The translations under genes were made by a program, and so were the position numbers. The notes under the pieces were generated by a model. It did not search any database. It was not told where the DNA came from and saw only the letters and a list, made by a program, of their open reading frames with translations. 64,000 bases of DNA from Billgrantia lactosivorans (GTDB lineage Bacteria; Pseudomonadota; Gammaproteobacteria; Pseudomonadales; Halomonadaceae), in contig NZ_QHGY01000001.1 of assembly GCF_003254665.1 (NCBI RefSeq), positions 124,001-188,000 on the forward strand. The letters run 5' to 3'. This document shows, in pieces, positions 35,400-46,421 of the stretch (positions within the stretch are counted from its first letter, which is position 1; every line of letters begins with the position of its first letter).

Positions 35400-37598
35400 A
35401 TGGTGAAAGAGATCAAGACGGGCTCGCGCCCAGGCAGCGACGATATCGATCTGGGCAGGCTGTTCGGCGTCCTGCTGGACAACAAGTGGCTGATCATGCT
35501 GGTGACGGCGGTCTTTGCCGCCGCGGGCGTGATTCACGTGCAACTGGCCACGCCAATCTATCGGGCCGATGCCCTCGTGCAGGTCGAGGGCAAGACCGGG
35601 CTGAGCAACCCGCTTGCCGAAGTGCGTTCGATCCTCGGGGAGGAGCCCAAGGCCGACGCCGAACTCGAGATCCTGCGTTCGCGCATGGTGCTCGGACAGG
35701 CGGTGGACCAGGAGCGGCTCGACATCGAGGTGATTCCGACCCGCCTGGCGGTCGTCGGGGATTACCTGGTCAGGCAGGGCATGTCGCGCCCCGGCTTCGC
35801 CCGCCGCAGCGTCTGGGCCGGCGAGTACCTCAATGTGGGCGAGCTGCGGGTCGACCACGAGTGGCTGGGTCGGGCCCTGCGCCTGGTGGTCGGCGTCGAC
35901 GACGGCTACCGGCTCTACCACGGCGAGGAACTGCTCGGCGAGGGGCGCGTCGGTACCACCGAGAGCTTCGACGACGGCCGTATCGAGCTGCGAGTCGCCG
36001 AGCTGGAAGCCGGCGAGGGCGCGGAGTTCACCGTGGTACGCCGCACCCGCCTGGCCGCCATCAACAACCTGCGTTCACGCTTCAGCGTCGCCCAGCGGGG
36101 CCGTGACAGCGGGGTGTTCAACATGACCCTGCTGAACGAGGATCCGCAGCGCGCCGAGCGCACCCTGAGCGTCATCTCGCAGATCTACCTGACCCAGAAC
36201 GTCGAGCGCCAGAGCGCCGAGGCGGAGCAGAGCCTCGAATTCCTCGAGGAGCAGGTGCCCCAGGTGCGCAACGACCTGGCGTCGGCCGAGGATGCCCTGA
36301 ATGCCTTCCGCATGCAGCACGATAGTGTCGACCTCAACCTCGAGACGCGCTCGGTGCTGGATCGTGTCGTGGAACTGGATGCCCAGCTCAGCACGCTGGA
36401 GATGGAGCAGGCCGAGCTGAGCCGGCGCTACAACGCCTCGCACCCGCTTTACGCCGCCATGATGGAGAAGCGCAACAACCTCGAACGCGATCGCGAGCGG
36501 CTCAACGAGCGTATCCACGGGCTGCCCGAGACCCAGCAGCAGATCCTGCGCATGTCGCGTGACGTCGAGGTGACCCAGCAGGTCTACGTGCAGCTGCTCA
36601 ACAAGATCCAGGAGATGAGCATCACCAAGGCCAGCACCGTGGGCAACGTGCGCATCCTCGACGATGCCGTCGCCCAGCCGGGCCCGGTGGAGCCGCGCAA
36701 GCCGGTCACCGTGGCCATGCTGACCCTGGTAGGCGCCTTCCTCGCGGTGGCCTTCGTCATCGTGCGCAGCATCTTCCGTCGCGGCGTGGAGAGTGCGGAG
36801 CAGATCGAGGACCTGGGCCTGCCGGTGTACGCCACCGTGCCGCTCTCCGACGACCAGCAGAAGCTGGTGCGTCGCGTCAAGCGCCACAACCGGCGGCGCG
36901 GACGCGCCGTGAGCAGTGGGGTGCTGGCGCAGAAGGCGCCCGACGATACCGCCATCGAGGCCCTGCGCGGGCTGCGCACGTCGCTGCACTTCGCCATGCT
37001 CGAGGCCAACGACAATCGGCTGATGATCACCGGGCCGAGCCCGAACATCGGCAAGAGCTTCATCTGCATCAACCTGGGGGCGGTGATCGCCCAGAGCGGC
37101 CAGCGTGTGCTGGTCCTTGACGCCGACATGCGCAAGGGGCACGTGCATACCGCGTTCGGTGCCGACAGCAAGGGCGGGTTGTCCGAGGCGCTCTCCGACA
37201 AGGCGGAGCTCGACGAGGTGATTCGCCAGTCGCCGATCAACGGGCTCAGCTATATCGCTCGCGGCAAGGCGCCGCCCAACCCTGCCGAGCTGTTGATGAG
37301 CGAGCGCTTCCCGCGCCTGGTCGACGCACTGAACCAGCGCTTCGACCTGGTGATCGTCGATACGCCGCCGATCCTGGCGGTGACCGACGCCGCGGTGATC
37401 GGCCATCACTGCGGCACCACGCTGCTGGTGGCGCGCTTCGGGCTCAACCCGCCGCGCGAGGTCGAGGTGGCCATCCGCCGCCTGGAGACCAGCGGGGTCA
37501 AGGTGAAGGGCGGCATTCTCAACGCCATCGAGCGCAAGGCCGCCACCAGCTATGGCTACGGCTATTACCACTATGCCTACAAGACGACTCAGACCTGA
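35400..37598 (+). CDS. wzc: Polysaccharide co-polymerase / BY-kinase Wzc
   Basis: A 732-residue inner-membrane tyrosine autokinase. The Wzz domain starts DIDLGRLFGVLLDNKWLIMLVTAVFAAAGVI (first helix about 28-50), with long periplasmic coiled coils (about 260-400) and a second helix near 438-460. The cytoplasmic kinase has Walker A GPSPNIGKSF, Walker A' VLVLDADMRKGH and Walker B LVIVDTPPIL. The C-terminus SYGYGYYHYAYKTTQT is the phosphorylated tyrosine cluster. Cycling with Wzb is expected to set chain length and export. AGGA lies eight bases before the ATG. Confidence 0.96.
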   Translation: MVKEIKTGSRPGSDDIDLGRLFGVLLDNKWLIMLVTAVFAAAGVIHVQLATPIYRADALVQVEGKTGLSNPLAEVRSILGEEPKADAELEILRSRMVLGQAVDQERLDIEVIPTRLAVVGDYLVRQGMSRPGFARRSVWAGEYLNVGELRVDHEWLGRALRLVVGVDDGYRLYHGEELLGEGRVGTTESFDDGRIELRVAELEAGEGAEFTVVRRTRLAAINNLRSRFSVAQRGRDSGVFNMTLLNEDPQRAERTLSVISQIYLTQNVERQSAEAEQSLEFLEEQVPQVRNDLASAEDALNAFRMQHDSVDLNLETRSVLDRVVELDAQLSTLEMEQAELSRRYNASHPLYAAMMEKRNNLERDRERLNERIHGLPETQQQILRMSRDVEVTQQVYVQLLNKIQEMSITKASTVGNVRILDDAVAQPGPVEPRKPVTVAMLTLVGAFLAVAFVIVRSIFRRGVESAEQIEDLGLPVYATVPLSDDQQKLVRRVKRHNRRRGRAVSSGVLAQKAPDDTAIEALRGLRTSLHFAMLEANDNRLMITGPSPNIGKSFICINLGAVIAQSGQRVLVLDADMRKGHVHTAFGADSKGGLSEALSDKAELDEVIRQSPINGLSYIARGKAPPNPAELLMSERFPRLVDALNQRFDLVIVDTPPILAVTDAAVIGHHCGTTLLVARFGLNPPREVEVAIRRLETSGVKVKGGILNAIERKAATSYGYGYYHYAYKTTQT

Positions 37599-37709
37599 GC
37601 GCCGCAGGCGCCGGCGGGCTGCGTCCGCGCCTGCCCGGCAGGCCGTTCCCTGGCGTGAGGCCGGCTGGCCGAGCGCCGATCACTATCACTCGAAAACCAT
37701 GGAAGCGTC

Positions 37710-40006
<2,297 letters not shown>

Positions 40007-40014
40007 GGTTCGCC

Positions 40015-41748
40015 ATGGACAGCCAACCGCACGACAACCGCTTCCCCGGGGTGCAGATCCACCCCAGTGCCATCGTCGACCCGGGCGCCGAGATCGGCGA
40101 GGCGTCGCGTGTCTGGCACTTCGTCCACGTCTGCGGCGGCGCCCGCATCGGCCGCGGCGTTTCGCTGGGACAGAACGTCTTCGTCGGCAACCGCGTGGTC
40201 ATCGGCGATGAGTGCAAGGTGCAGAACAACGTCTCGGTGTACGACAACGTCACCCTCGAGGCGGGGGTCTTCTGCGGCCCCAGCATGGTCTTCACCAACG
40301 TCTACAACCCGCGTTCGCTGGTCGAGCGCAAGGACGAGTACCGCGACACCCTGGTGCGCGAGGGCGCGACCCTCGGCGCCAACTGCACCATCGTCTGCGG
40401 GGTCACCGTGGGCCGCCATGCGTTCGTCGGCGCCGGGGCATTGATCAATCGCGACGTGCCCGACTTCGCCCTGATGCTTGGCGTGCCCGCCCGCCAGCGG
40501 GGCTGGATGAGCCGCCACGGCGAGCGCCTCGACCTGCCGCTGGAAGGCGAGGGCGAGGCGATCTGCCCGCACACCGGCGATCGCTACCGACTCAGCGGCG
40601 GCACCCTGCGCTGCACCCCCGCCCAGGAGGGCGACAGTACCACCGCCAAGGACCCCCGACGCATGGACTTCATCGACCTCAAGGCCCAGCAGGTGCGTAT
40701 CCGCGAGCGTATCAACGCCGGCATCCGCCATGTACTGGAGCACGGCAAGTACATCCTCGGCCCCGAGGTGGATGAGCTCGAGAGGCGCCTGGCCGACTAT
40801 GTCGGCGTGCGCCACTGCATCACCTGTGCCAACGGCACCGACGCGCTGCAGATCGCCCAGATGGCGCTGGGCATCGCCCCCGGCGACGAGGTGATCACCC
40901 CCGGGTTCACCTACATCGCTACCGCCGAGACGGTGGCGTTGCTGGGCGCGCGACCGGTCTACGTCGACGTCGACCCGCGCACCTACCTGCTCGACCCGGA
41001 GCGACTGGAGGCCGCCATCACCCCGCGCACTCGCGCGATCATTCCGGTATCGCTCTACGGTCAGTGCGCCGACATGGACGCCATCAACGAAATCGCCGCG
41101 CGTCACGGCATTCCGGTCATCGAGGACGCGGCCCAGAGCTTCGGCGCCACCTATCGCGGCCGACGCTCGTGCAGCCTGTCGCAGATCGCCACCACCTCGT
41201 TCTTCCCCAGCAAGCCGCTGGGATGCTACGGCGATGGCGGGGCGCTGTTCACCGATGACGATGCGCTGGCCAAGGTGCTGCGCCAGATCGCTCGCCATGG
41301 CCAGGGGCGTCGCTACTACCACGTCAGGATCGGTGTCAACAGCCGCCTGGACACCCTCCAGGCCGCGATCCTGCTGCCCAAGCTCGACATCCTCGACGAG
41401 GAGCTCAGGCTGCGCGAGCAGGTCGCCGAACGCTATGACCGCCTGCTGCGTGCGCACGGCTTCGCCTCGCCCCACGTGGAGCCTCACAACACCAGCGCCT
41501 ACGCCCAGTACACGGTGGAGGTCGACGATCGCGAGGTGGTGATCGCGCGGCTGGCGGAGGCCGGTATCCCCACCGCCGTGCACTATCCGATTCCGCTCAA
41601 CAAGCAGCCCGCGGTGGCCGATCCGGGGGTCGACCTGCCGATCGGCAACGCCGCCTCGCGTCGGGTGGTCAGCCTGCCGATGCACCCGTACCTCGCGGCC
41701 GAGGACCAGGAGCGCATCGTCACCGCGCTCGGGGAAGCCGTGGCCTGA
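40015..41748 (+). CDS. wbpDE: Fused N-acetyltransferase (WbpD) and aminotransferase (WbpE)
   Basis: One open frame of 577 residues carries two enzymes. Residues about 1-195 form a left-handed beta-helix acetyltransferase like WbpD ([48 protein letters not shown]). Residues 217-577 form a DegT/DnrJ/EryC1 aminotransferase like WbpE ([42 protein letters not shown] with the PLP lysine). Together with WbpA/B they make UDP-2,3-diacetamido-2,3-dideoxy-glucuronic acid. The start at 40015 follows GAGG by six bases. The fusion joint contains an in-frame ATG at 40663 with AAGGA ten bases before it, so free WbpE could also be made. These genes are separate in P. aeruginosa. Confidence 0.9.
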   Translation: MDSQPHDNRFPGVQIHPSAIVDPGAEIGEASRVWHFVHVCGGARIGRGVSLGQNVFVGNRVVIGDECKVQNNVSVYDNVTLEAGVFCGPSMVFTNVYNPRSLVERKDEYRDTLVREGATLGANCTIVCGVTVGRHAFVGAGALINRDVPDFALMLGVPARQRGWMSRHGERLDLPLEGEGEAICPHTGDRYRLSGGTLRCTPAQEGDSTTAKDPRRMDFIDLKAQQVRIRERINAGIRHVLEHGKYILGPEVDELERRLADYVGVRHCITCANGTDALQIAQMALGIAPGDEVITPGFTYIATAETVALLGARPVYVDVDPRTYLLDPERLEAAITPRTRAIIPVSLYGQCADMDAINEIAARHGIPVIEDAAQSFGATYRGRRSCSLSQIATTSFFPSKPLGCYGDGGALFTDDDALAKVLRQIARHGQGRRYYHVRIGVNSRLDTLQAAILLPKLDILDEELRLREQVAERYDRLLRAHGFASPHVEPHNTSAYAQYTVEVDDREVVIARLAEAGIPTAVHYPIPLNKQPAVADPGVDLPIGNAASRRVVSLPMHPYLAAEDQERIVTALGEAVA

Positions 41749-41771
41749 GCCAGACGTCAGGGAGACCTCTT

Positions 41772-43217
41772 GTGCTGAATCGGCTCGTGATACCGGCAAG
41801 ACGCCTGCTGCCGACCCACGCCTTCGCCCGCGGCGTCAGCGTGCTGGTGGGGGGCACCGCGGGGGCGCAGCTGCTGACCATCGCCGCGGCGCCGCTGCTG
41901 ACCCGGCTGTATGCGCCGGAGGATTTCGGCCTTCTGGCGGTCTACGGTGGTCTGCTGGCGCTGTTCACCGTGGTGGCCAGCGGCCGTTACCAGCTGGCGA
42001 TACCGCTGCCGGAAACGGAGCGCGAGGCGGCCGAGGTGCTGGCGCTGAGCCTTGCGGTCGTGGGCCTGACCACCCTGGTCGCGCTGCTGCTGGTGGTGCT
42101 CGGCGGCCGGACCCTGGTCGCGGCGTTGGGCGTGCCGTCGCTCAGCCCGTGGCTGTGGCTACTGCCGCTGGGGGTGGCGTTCGCCGGGGGCTACCAGGCG
42201 GTCAGCCACTGGTCGGTACGCACGCGGGCGTTCACCGCCCTCGCCTCGACCCGGATCAAGCAGTCGCTGGCGCTGCTGGCGATTCAGTTCATTGCCAGCC
42301 CGCTGGGCGGTGGCGGCCTGCTGCTCGGCCATGCCGCGGGGCAGGGCGCCGGCACGCTGACGCTGGCGCGACCGGCCCTGCGCGCCGTCGCCGAGCACCG
42401 GGTCACGGTCGCCGGGGTCTGGGCAGCGGCGCGCCGCTACCGCAAGTTCCCGCTGTATTCGTCCTGGTCGGGGCTGTTCAACACGCTCGGCAAGCAGCTC
42501 CCGCCGCTGCTCTTCGCCGCGCTGTTCAGCCCCGTGGCCGCGGGGCTCTATGCCCTGGCCCACCGGGTACTGGCGATGCCCATGACGCTGATCGGCGAAG
42601 CCGTGGGCAAGGTGTTCTTTTCCAGCGCCGCCGAGGCACACCGGCGCGGCGAGCTCGGCCCGCTGGTGGCCAGGGTGCATGCCATCCTGGCCCATATCGC
42701 CATGCCGCCGGCGATCGTGCTGATGGCGATCGGCCCGGACCTGTTCGCTCTGGTGTTCGGCGAGCGCTGGCGCGAGGCCGGGGAATTCGCCCGCTGGATG
42801 GCGCCCTGGATCTACCTGGTGTTCATGACCTCGCCGCTGAGCCACCTCTTCTCGGTGCTCGAGCGTCAGGGGCAGGGCCTGGTGTTCCAGGCGCTGCTGC
42901 TCGGCGTACGCGTCGTGGCCATCGCCATCGGCGCCTTCCACGATGACCTGCTGCTGACGGTGGCGCTGTTCTCGCTGGGCAGTGCCGCCTGCTGGATCGG
43001 CTTCCTGGTCTGGATCGCCCGCCTTACCGGCAACCCGCCGCGGGTGCTGGCGACGGCGACCCTCACCGCGCTGGGCTGGGGGCTGGCGCTGCTGTCGCCG
43101 CTGCTCGTCACCGGTTGGCTGGCCCCCGCATGGCTGCCGTGGAGCGCGGCGCTGTCGCTCAGCGCCTTGCTGGTGGGGGCGCGCTACTTTCTCCTGTTCC
43201 GTAGGGCCTATCAATGA
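41772..43217 (+). CDS. Polysaccharide flippase (Wzx-type)
   Basis: A 481-residue membrane protein with 12-14 predicted helices; the start is GTG 41772 after AGGGAGA. The opening RGVSVLVGGTAGAQLLTIAAAPLLTRLYAPEDFGLLAVYGGL is typical of the MOP/Wzx superfamily, which flips undecaprenyl-linked repeat units across the inner membrane. The central basic loop and the FNTLGKQLPPLLFAALFSPVAAGLYALAHRVLAMPMTLIG region fit. The 4-bp ATGA overlap with the next gene implies coupling. Confidence 0.88.
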   Translation: MLNRLVIPARRLLPTHAFARGVSVLVGGTAGAQLLTIAAAPLLTRLYAPEDFGLLAVYGGLLALFTVVASGRYQLAIPLPETEREAAEVLALSLAVVGLTTLVALLLVVLGGRTLVAALGVPSLSPWLWLLPLGVAFAGGYQAVSHWSVRTRAFTALASTRIKQSLALLAIQFIASPLGGGGLLLGHAAGQGAGTLTLARPALRAVAEHRVTVAGVWAAARRYRKFPLYSSWSGLFNTLGKQLPPLLFAALFSPVAAGLYALAHRVLAMPMTLIGEAVGKVFFSSAAEAHRRGELGPLVARVHAILAHIAMPPAIVLMAIGPDLFALVFGERWREAGEFARWMAPWIYLVFMTSPLSHLFSVLERQGQGLVFQALLLGVRVVAIAIGAFHDDLLLTVALFSLGSAACWIGFLVWIARLTGNPPRVLATATLTALGWGLALLSPLLVTGWLAPAWLPWSAALSLSALLVGARYFLLFRRAYQ

Positions 43218-44833
43218 GTTCGATCCACTGTCACTTCGCTTCCTCACGCTGGCAGGAGTGCGAGCTGCTGCATGGCCGTGGCCATGTCTGCGGCAGTGTC
43301 TGGCTCGATGCTCAGCGCCTGTCGCCCGCCCGCGCCCTGCAGCAGCTCGAGCTGAGCGACGACCTCGACGGCTGGCGCCGACGCATGGGGGCGCTCAATG
43401 GTTTCCACGCCCTCGTTCGGCACACCCGCAGCGGCGTGGTGGCGGTCGTGGATCGCGTACGCTCGATCCCGCTGTTCTACGGCGCTCACGCCGGCGAGGT
43501 CTTTGTCAGCGACGATGCCGACTGGGTGCGCCAGCGGGTCGCAGAGGAGCGGATCGACGACGAGGCCCGCGCGGAGTTCGAGCTGGCCGGCTACGTCACC
43601 GGCGGCGATACGCTGTTTCGCCGGGTCAAGCAATTGCGTGCCGGCGAGGCGCTGTTCATCGACGCCAGCGACGGGAGCCTGACGCTCGAGCGCTATTTTC
43701 GCTTTGGTCATCAGGCGACGGCGGCGAACGACGACGACCGGCGCCAGGCGTCGCTCGAGGAGGCGCTCGACGCGGCCTGCGAGCGGCTGGTCGAGACCGC
43801 TAACGGCCGCCAGATCGTCGTACCGCTCAGCGGTGGCTACGACTCGCGTCTGATCGCCACGCTGCTGGCGCGCTGCCGGTACCCGCGGGTGCTGACCTAT
43901 GCCTACGGCTACCGCGACAATCAGGAGGCCAGGGTCAGCCGAGAGGTGGCCCGTGCGCTGGGCCTGCCGTGGACCTTCGTCGAGTACAGCCATCAGGCGT
44001 GGGGCCGCGTTGCCGAGAGCCAGGCCTACTGGCGCTACCAGCGCTGGGCCTCGGGCTGGACCGGCATCGCCAACATGCAGGATTGGCTGGCGGTGAAGCT
44101 GCTGACGGAGCAGGGCAAGGTCGAACCGGGGTCGCTGTTCGCGCCCGGTCATTGCTGCGTCACCGGCTTCGTGCCGCCGAGCGTGTTCGAGACCCGGCGG
44201 GCAGGGGCGCTGATGCCGGCGGGCGAGCTGGCCGATGCCCTGCATCGTCGCCACTTCACGCTGAATAGCAGCGACGCGGGCGAGGCGCGCTTCCGCGAGC
44301 GGGTGCTGCCGCGACTGGCCCGCGACTACACGCTGGACGAGGCCCTGGCGCCCGAGGAATTCATCCGCCAGTTCGTGCAGTTCGGCTGGCAGGAGCGCCA
44401 GGCCAAGTTCATCGTCAACTCGGTACGCTGCTTCGAATTCTTCGGCCATGACTGGTGGATGCCGCTCTACGACCGCGACGTCATGGCAGCGTGGCAATCG
44501 GTACCGCTCGACTGGCTGCAAGGCCGTGCCGGCTACGTCGCCCTGGTCGAGTCTCTCTTCGCCGAGGTCAGCGGTCAGCGCACCCCGCTGGGCAACGCCG
44601 CGCAGCAATCGCGCCACAGCCTGCGCGCCCGCCTGAGCCGCCTGGCGGCCTTTCGACGTGGCCCCGGGGCCCACCTCAAGCGCCTGGCGAAACGCCTGCT
44701 GCCGGGGCTGAGCCGCGGCAACACCCTGGCGTCCACGGGGCGTTTTCCTCCCGAGACCCTGGAGCGCCTGCGCGCCCAGGGCTATTCGCACAACGGAGTG
44801 GCGGCACAGCTGTTCCTCGAGAGGTTTTGCTGA
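43214..44833 (+). CDS. Asparagine synthase-like amidotransferase lacking the glutaminase cysteine
   Basis: A 539-residue AsnB-family protein. The N-terminal Ntn-like half (DGWRRRMGALNGFHALVRHTRSGVVAVVDRVRSIPLFYG) lacks the catalytic Cys at position 2 (sequence begins MSSIHC), so it probably cannot hydrolyse glutamine. The synthetase half has an intact PP-loop, VPLSGGYDSRLIA (about 209-221), which activates a carboxylate with ATP. Relatives in polysaccharide loci amidate uronic acids or other carboxylates. With a diacetamido-uronic acid made just upstream, uronamide formation is plausible but inferred. The next start is 2 nt after the stop. Confidence 0.82.
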   Translation: MSSIHCHFASSRWQECELLHGRGHVCGSVWLDAQRLSPARALQQLELSDDLDGWRRRMGALNGFHALVRHTRSGVVAVVDRVRSIPLFYGAHAGEVFVSDDADWVRQRVAEERIDDEARAEFELAGYVTGGDTLFRRVKQLRAGEALFIDASDGSLTLERYFRFGHQATAANDDDRRQASLEEALDAACERLVETANGRQIVVPLSGGYDSRLIATLLARCRYPRVLTYAYGYRDNQEARVSREVARALGLPWTFVEYSHQAWGRVAESQAYWRYQRWASGWTGIANMQDWLAVKLLTEQGKVEPGSLFAPGHCCVTGFVPPSVFETRRAGALMPAGELADALHRRHFTLNSSDAGEARFRERVLPRLARDYTLDEALAPEEFIRQFVQFGWQERQAKFIVNSVRCFEFFGHDWWMPLYDRDVMAAWQSVPLDWLQGRAGYVALVESLFAEVSGQRTPLGNAAQQSRHSLRARLSRLAAFRRGPGAHLKRLAKRLLPGLSRGNTLASTGRFPPETLERLRAQGYSHNGVAAQLFLERFC

Positions 44834-44835
44834 TC

Positions 44836-45498
44836 ATGAACGTCAATGCGCCGAGCCGATACCTGCGGGCCGCCTTCGAGGCGGTCGCGCTGATCCTTCG
44901 CAACCTGCGCCGCGCGCGGGGCTTCACCACCGTGCCGCTGCGCCATCACGCCGGCTATCGGCTGTGCGCCATGCGGCGTCCGTATCTGGCGGACGCCCTG
45001 GCGCTGTATGCCGAACTGCACGACGGTCGGCCGCTGGATCTGCCGCGGCGCTGGCTGTATCGCCTGGCCGGGAATCGCCTCGGTGTGGTGGCCCTGGACA
45101 TCAAGGGGCGCGTGGTGGGGGTTGCCTTCTATGGCTTCAGTCGCCGCGACCTGCGCGAGGAGCGGGTGCATTCCAGCTTCAGCGGTGTCCACCCGGCCCA
45201 TCGTGGGCGTGGCCTCGCCACCGAGCTACGCCGCACGGGGATCCTGCATTTTCGCGCCAACGGCGTGCGCGGCTACTCCGCGCGCATCTCGGAGGACAAC
45301 GTTGCCTCGCTCAAGCCCAGCCTGCGACTCGGGTTTCGCATCGTCGAGCGCTACCGGGACCCGGCCAGCGGCGAGCAGCGCTTTTACCTGGTCTGCGACT
45401 TCGACGACGACTACCGGGATGACCCCGCGGCGGGCCAGGCACCGGACCCCGAACCGCAGCCTCCGACCACGGAGACGGAAAGGAAAGCCGTACCATGA
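44836..45498 (+). CDS. GNAT-family N-acetyltransferase
   Basis: A 220-residue protein with a GNAT acetyl-CoA motif A, SGVHPAHRGRGLATELRRTGI (about 118-138), preceded by beta strands (VVALDIKGRVVGVAFYGF) and followed by ISEDNVASLKPSLRLGFRIVERY (motif B). It has a disordered Pro/Glu-rich tail. The start at 44836 was chosen from this motif spacing; the longer frame reaches back into the previous gene. It probably acylates a sugar amine in the repeat unit. The stop overlaps the next start (ATGA). Confidence 0.8.
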   Translation: MNVNAPSRYLRAAFEAVALILRNLRRARGFTTVPLRHHAGYRLCAMRRPYLADALALYAELHDGRPLDLPRRWLYRLAGNRLGVVALDIKGRVVGVAFYGFSRRDLREERVHSSFSGVHPAHRGRGLATELRRTGILHFRANGVRGYSARISEDNVASLKPSLRLGFRIVERYRDPASGEQRFYLVCDFDDDYRDDPAAGQAPDPEPQPPTTETERKAVP

Positions 45499-46421
45499 TG
45501 AACGATCCCCTGTTCCATCCCGGATGGATCCGGTTCAACGAGCAGCGCTGGGGGCTGACCGCCGAAGCGCTCTCCTTCACGCCCGACAAGGGCGACGGCT
45601 GGCGGCTCGAGACCGTGCTCTACCGCAACCACCAGGGTCGCCTGGTGACGCCGCCGCGCAATCCCCACCTGCCCATCGACTTCCACTGCACCAGCGAGCG
45701 GCCGGCCGCGCGCAACCGGCGCAAGCGCCTGGCGTTGACCCGGCTGGCCGAGTACCTGCAGCAGAGCGAATTCGGCGGCAGCCTGAGTCTCTCCTCGGTG
45801 GCGGACGACGTGCGCCCCTTCGAGTGGGCCAACATGGCGGCGCGCCCGCGCTTCACCTACCACCTCGACATCGCCACGCGCGAGGACGCCATCGACCCCA
45901 GCGCACGCAAGAAGGCGCGCAAGTGCCGCCGGCTCGGCTACCGCTGCGAGGTCAGCGAGGACTACCAGGCGGTGGCCGACTGCCTGGCGGGCCCCGAGGC
46001 GCGCAAGGGCTTCGACTACCGCCTCGACGTCGCGGAGCTCGCGCGCCTGGCCGAGCTGATGGGCCCGGAGCACTTCGTCTGCCTCCTGGCGCGCAGTGCC
46101 GAGGGCGAGGCGATGGGGGCCCGGGTCTGCCTGTTCACCCCGGGGGGGCATGCGCTGGCGTGGTCGGCGGGGATGAAGACCGAGGCCATGAAGGACGGCG
46201 TCAACAACCTGGTCGCCGAGGAGGCGCTGGAGTTCTTCGACCGCCAGGGCTGTACCGTCTTCGACTTCATCGGCGCCAACATCGCGCCGGTGGCGGAGAT
46301 GAAGGAGGCATGGGGCGGGCGGCTGGTTTGCCATTACGCCATTAGTCAGCGAGGCATTCGCCAGCTGGCACGCGAGGCATACGTCACGGCCCGCACACTG
46401 ATGAAGAGGGAATCCAAGTGA
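45495..46421 (+). CDS. FemAB/GNAT-like acyltransferase
   Basis: A 308-residue protein with a double-GNAT, FemAB-type look: the RKKARKCRRLGYRCEVSEDYQAV region and, near the C-terminus, GVNNLVAEEALEFFDRQGCTVFDFIGANIAPVAEMKEAWGG, which is characteristic of this fold. AGGAAAG precedes the ATG. FemAB proteins transfer aminoacyl or acyl groups, in several exopolysaccharide loci next to AsnB-like and deacetylase genes, as here. The acceptor is presumably a sugar amine or carboxylate. Translation overlaps both neighbours by 4 bp. Confidence 0.78.
   Translation: MMNDPLFHPGWIRFNEQRWGLTAEALSFTPDKGDGWRLETVLYRNHQGRLVTPPRNPHLPIDFHCTSERPAARNRRKRLALTRLAEYLQQSEFGGSLSLSSVADDVRPFEWANMAARPRFTYHLDIATREDAIDPSARKKARKCRRLGYRCEVSEDYQAVADCLAGPEARKGFDYRLDVAELARLAELMGPEHFVCLLARSAEGEAMGARVCLFTPGGHALAWSAGMKTEAMKDGVNNLVAEEALEFFDRQGCTVFDFIGANIAPVAEMKEAWGGRLVCHYAISQRGIRQLAREAYVTARTLMKRESK

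Noticed and set aside
40600..40663. Frameshift or missed stop between wbpD and wbpE
   Set aside because: The frame is open throughout with normal codon use, so the fusion is taken as real.
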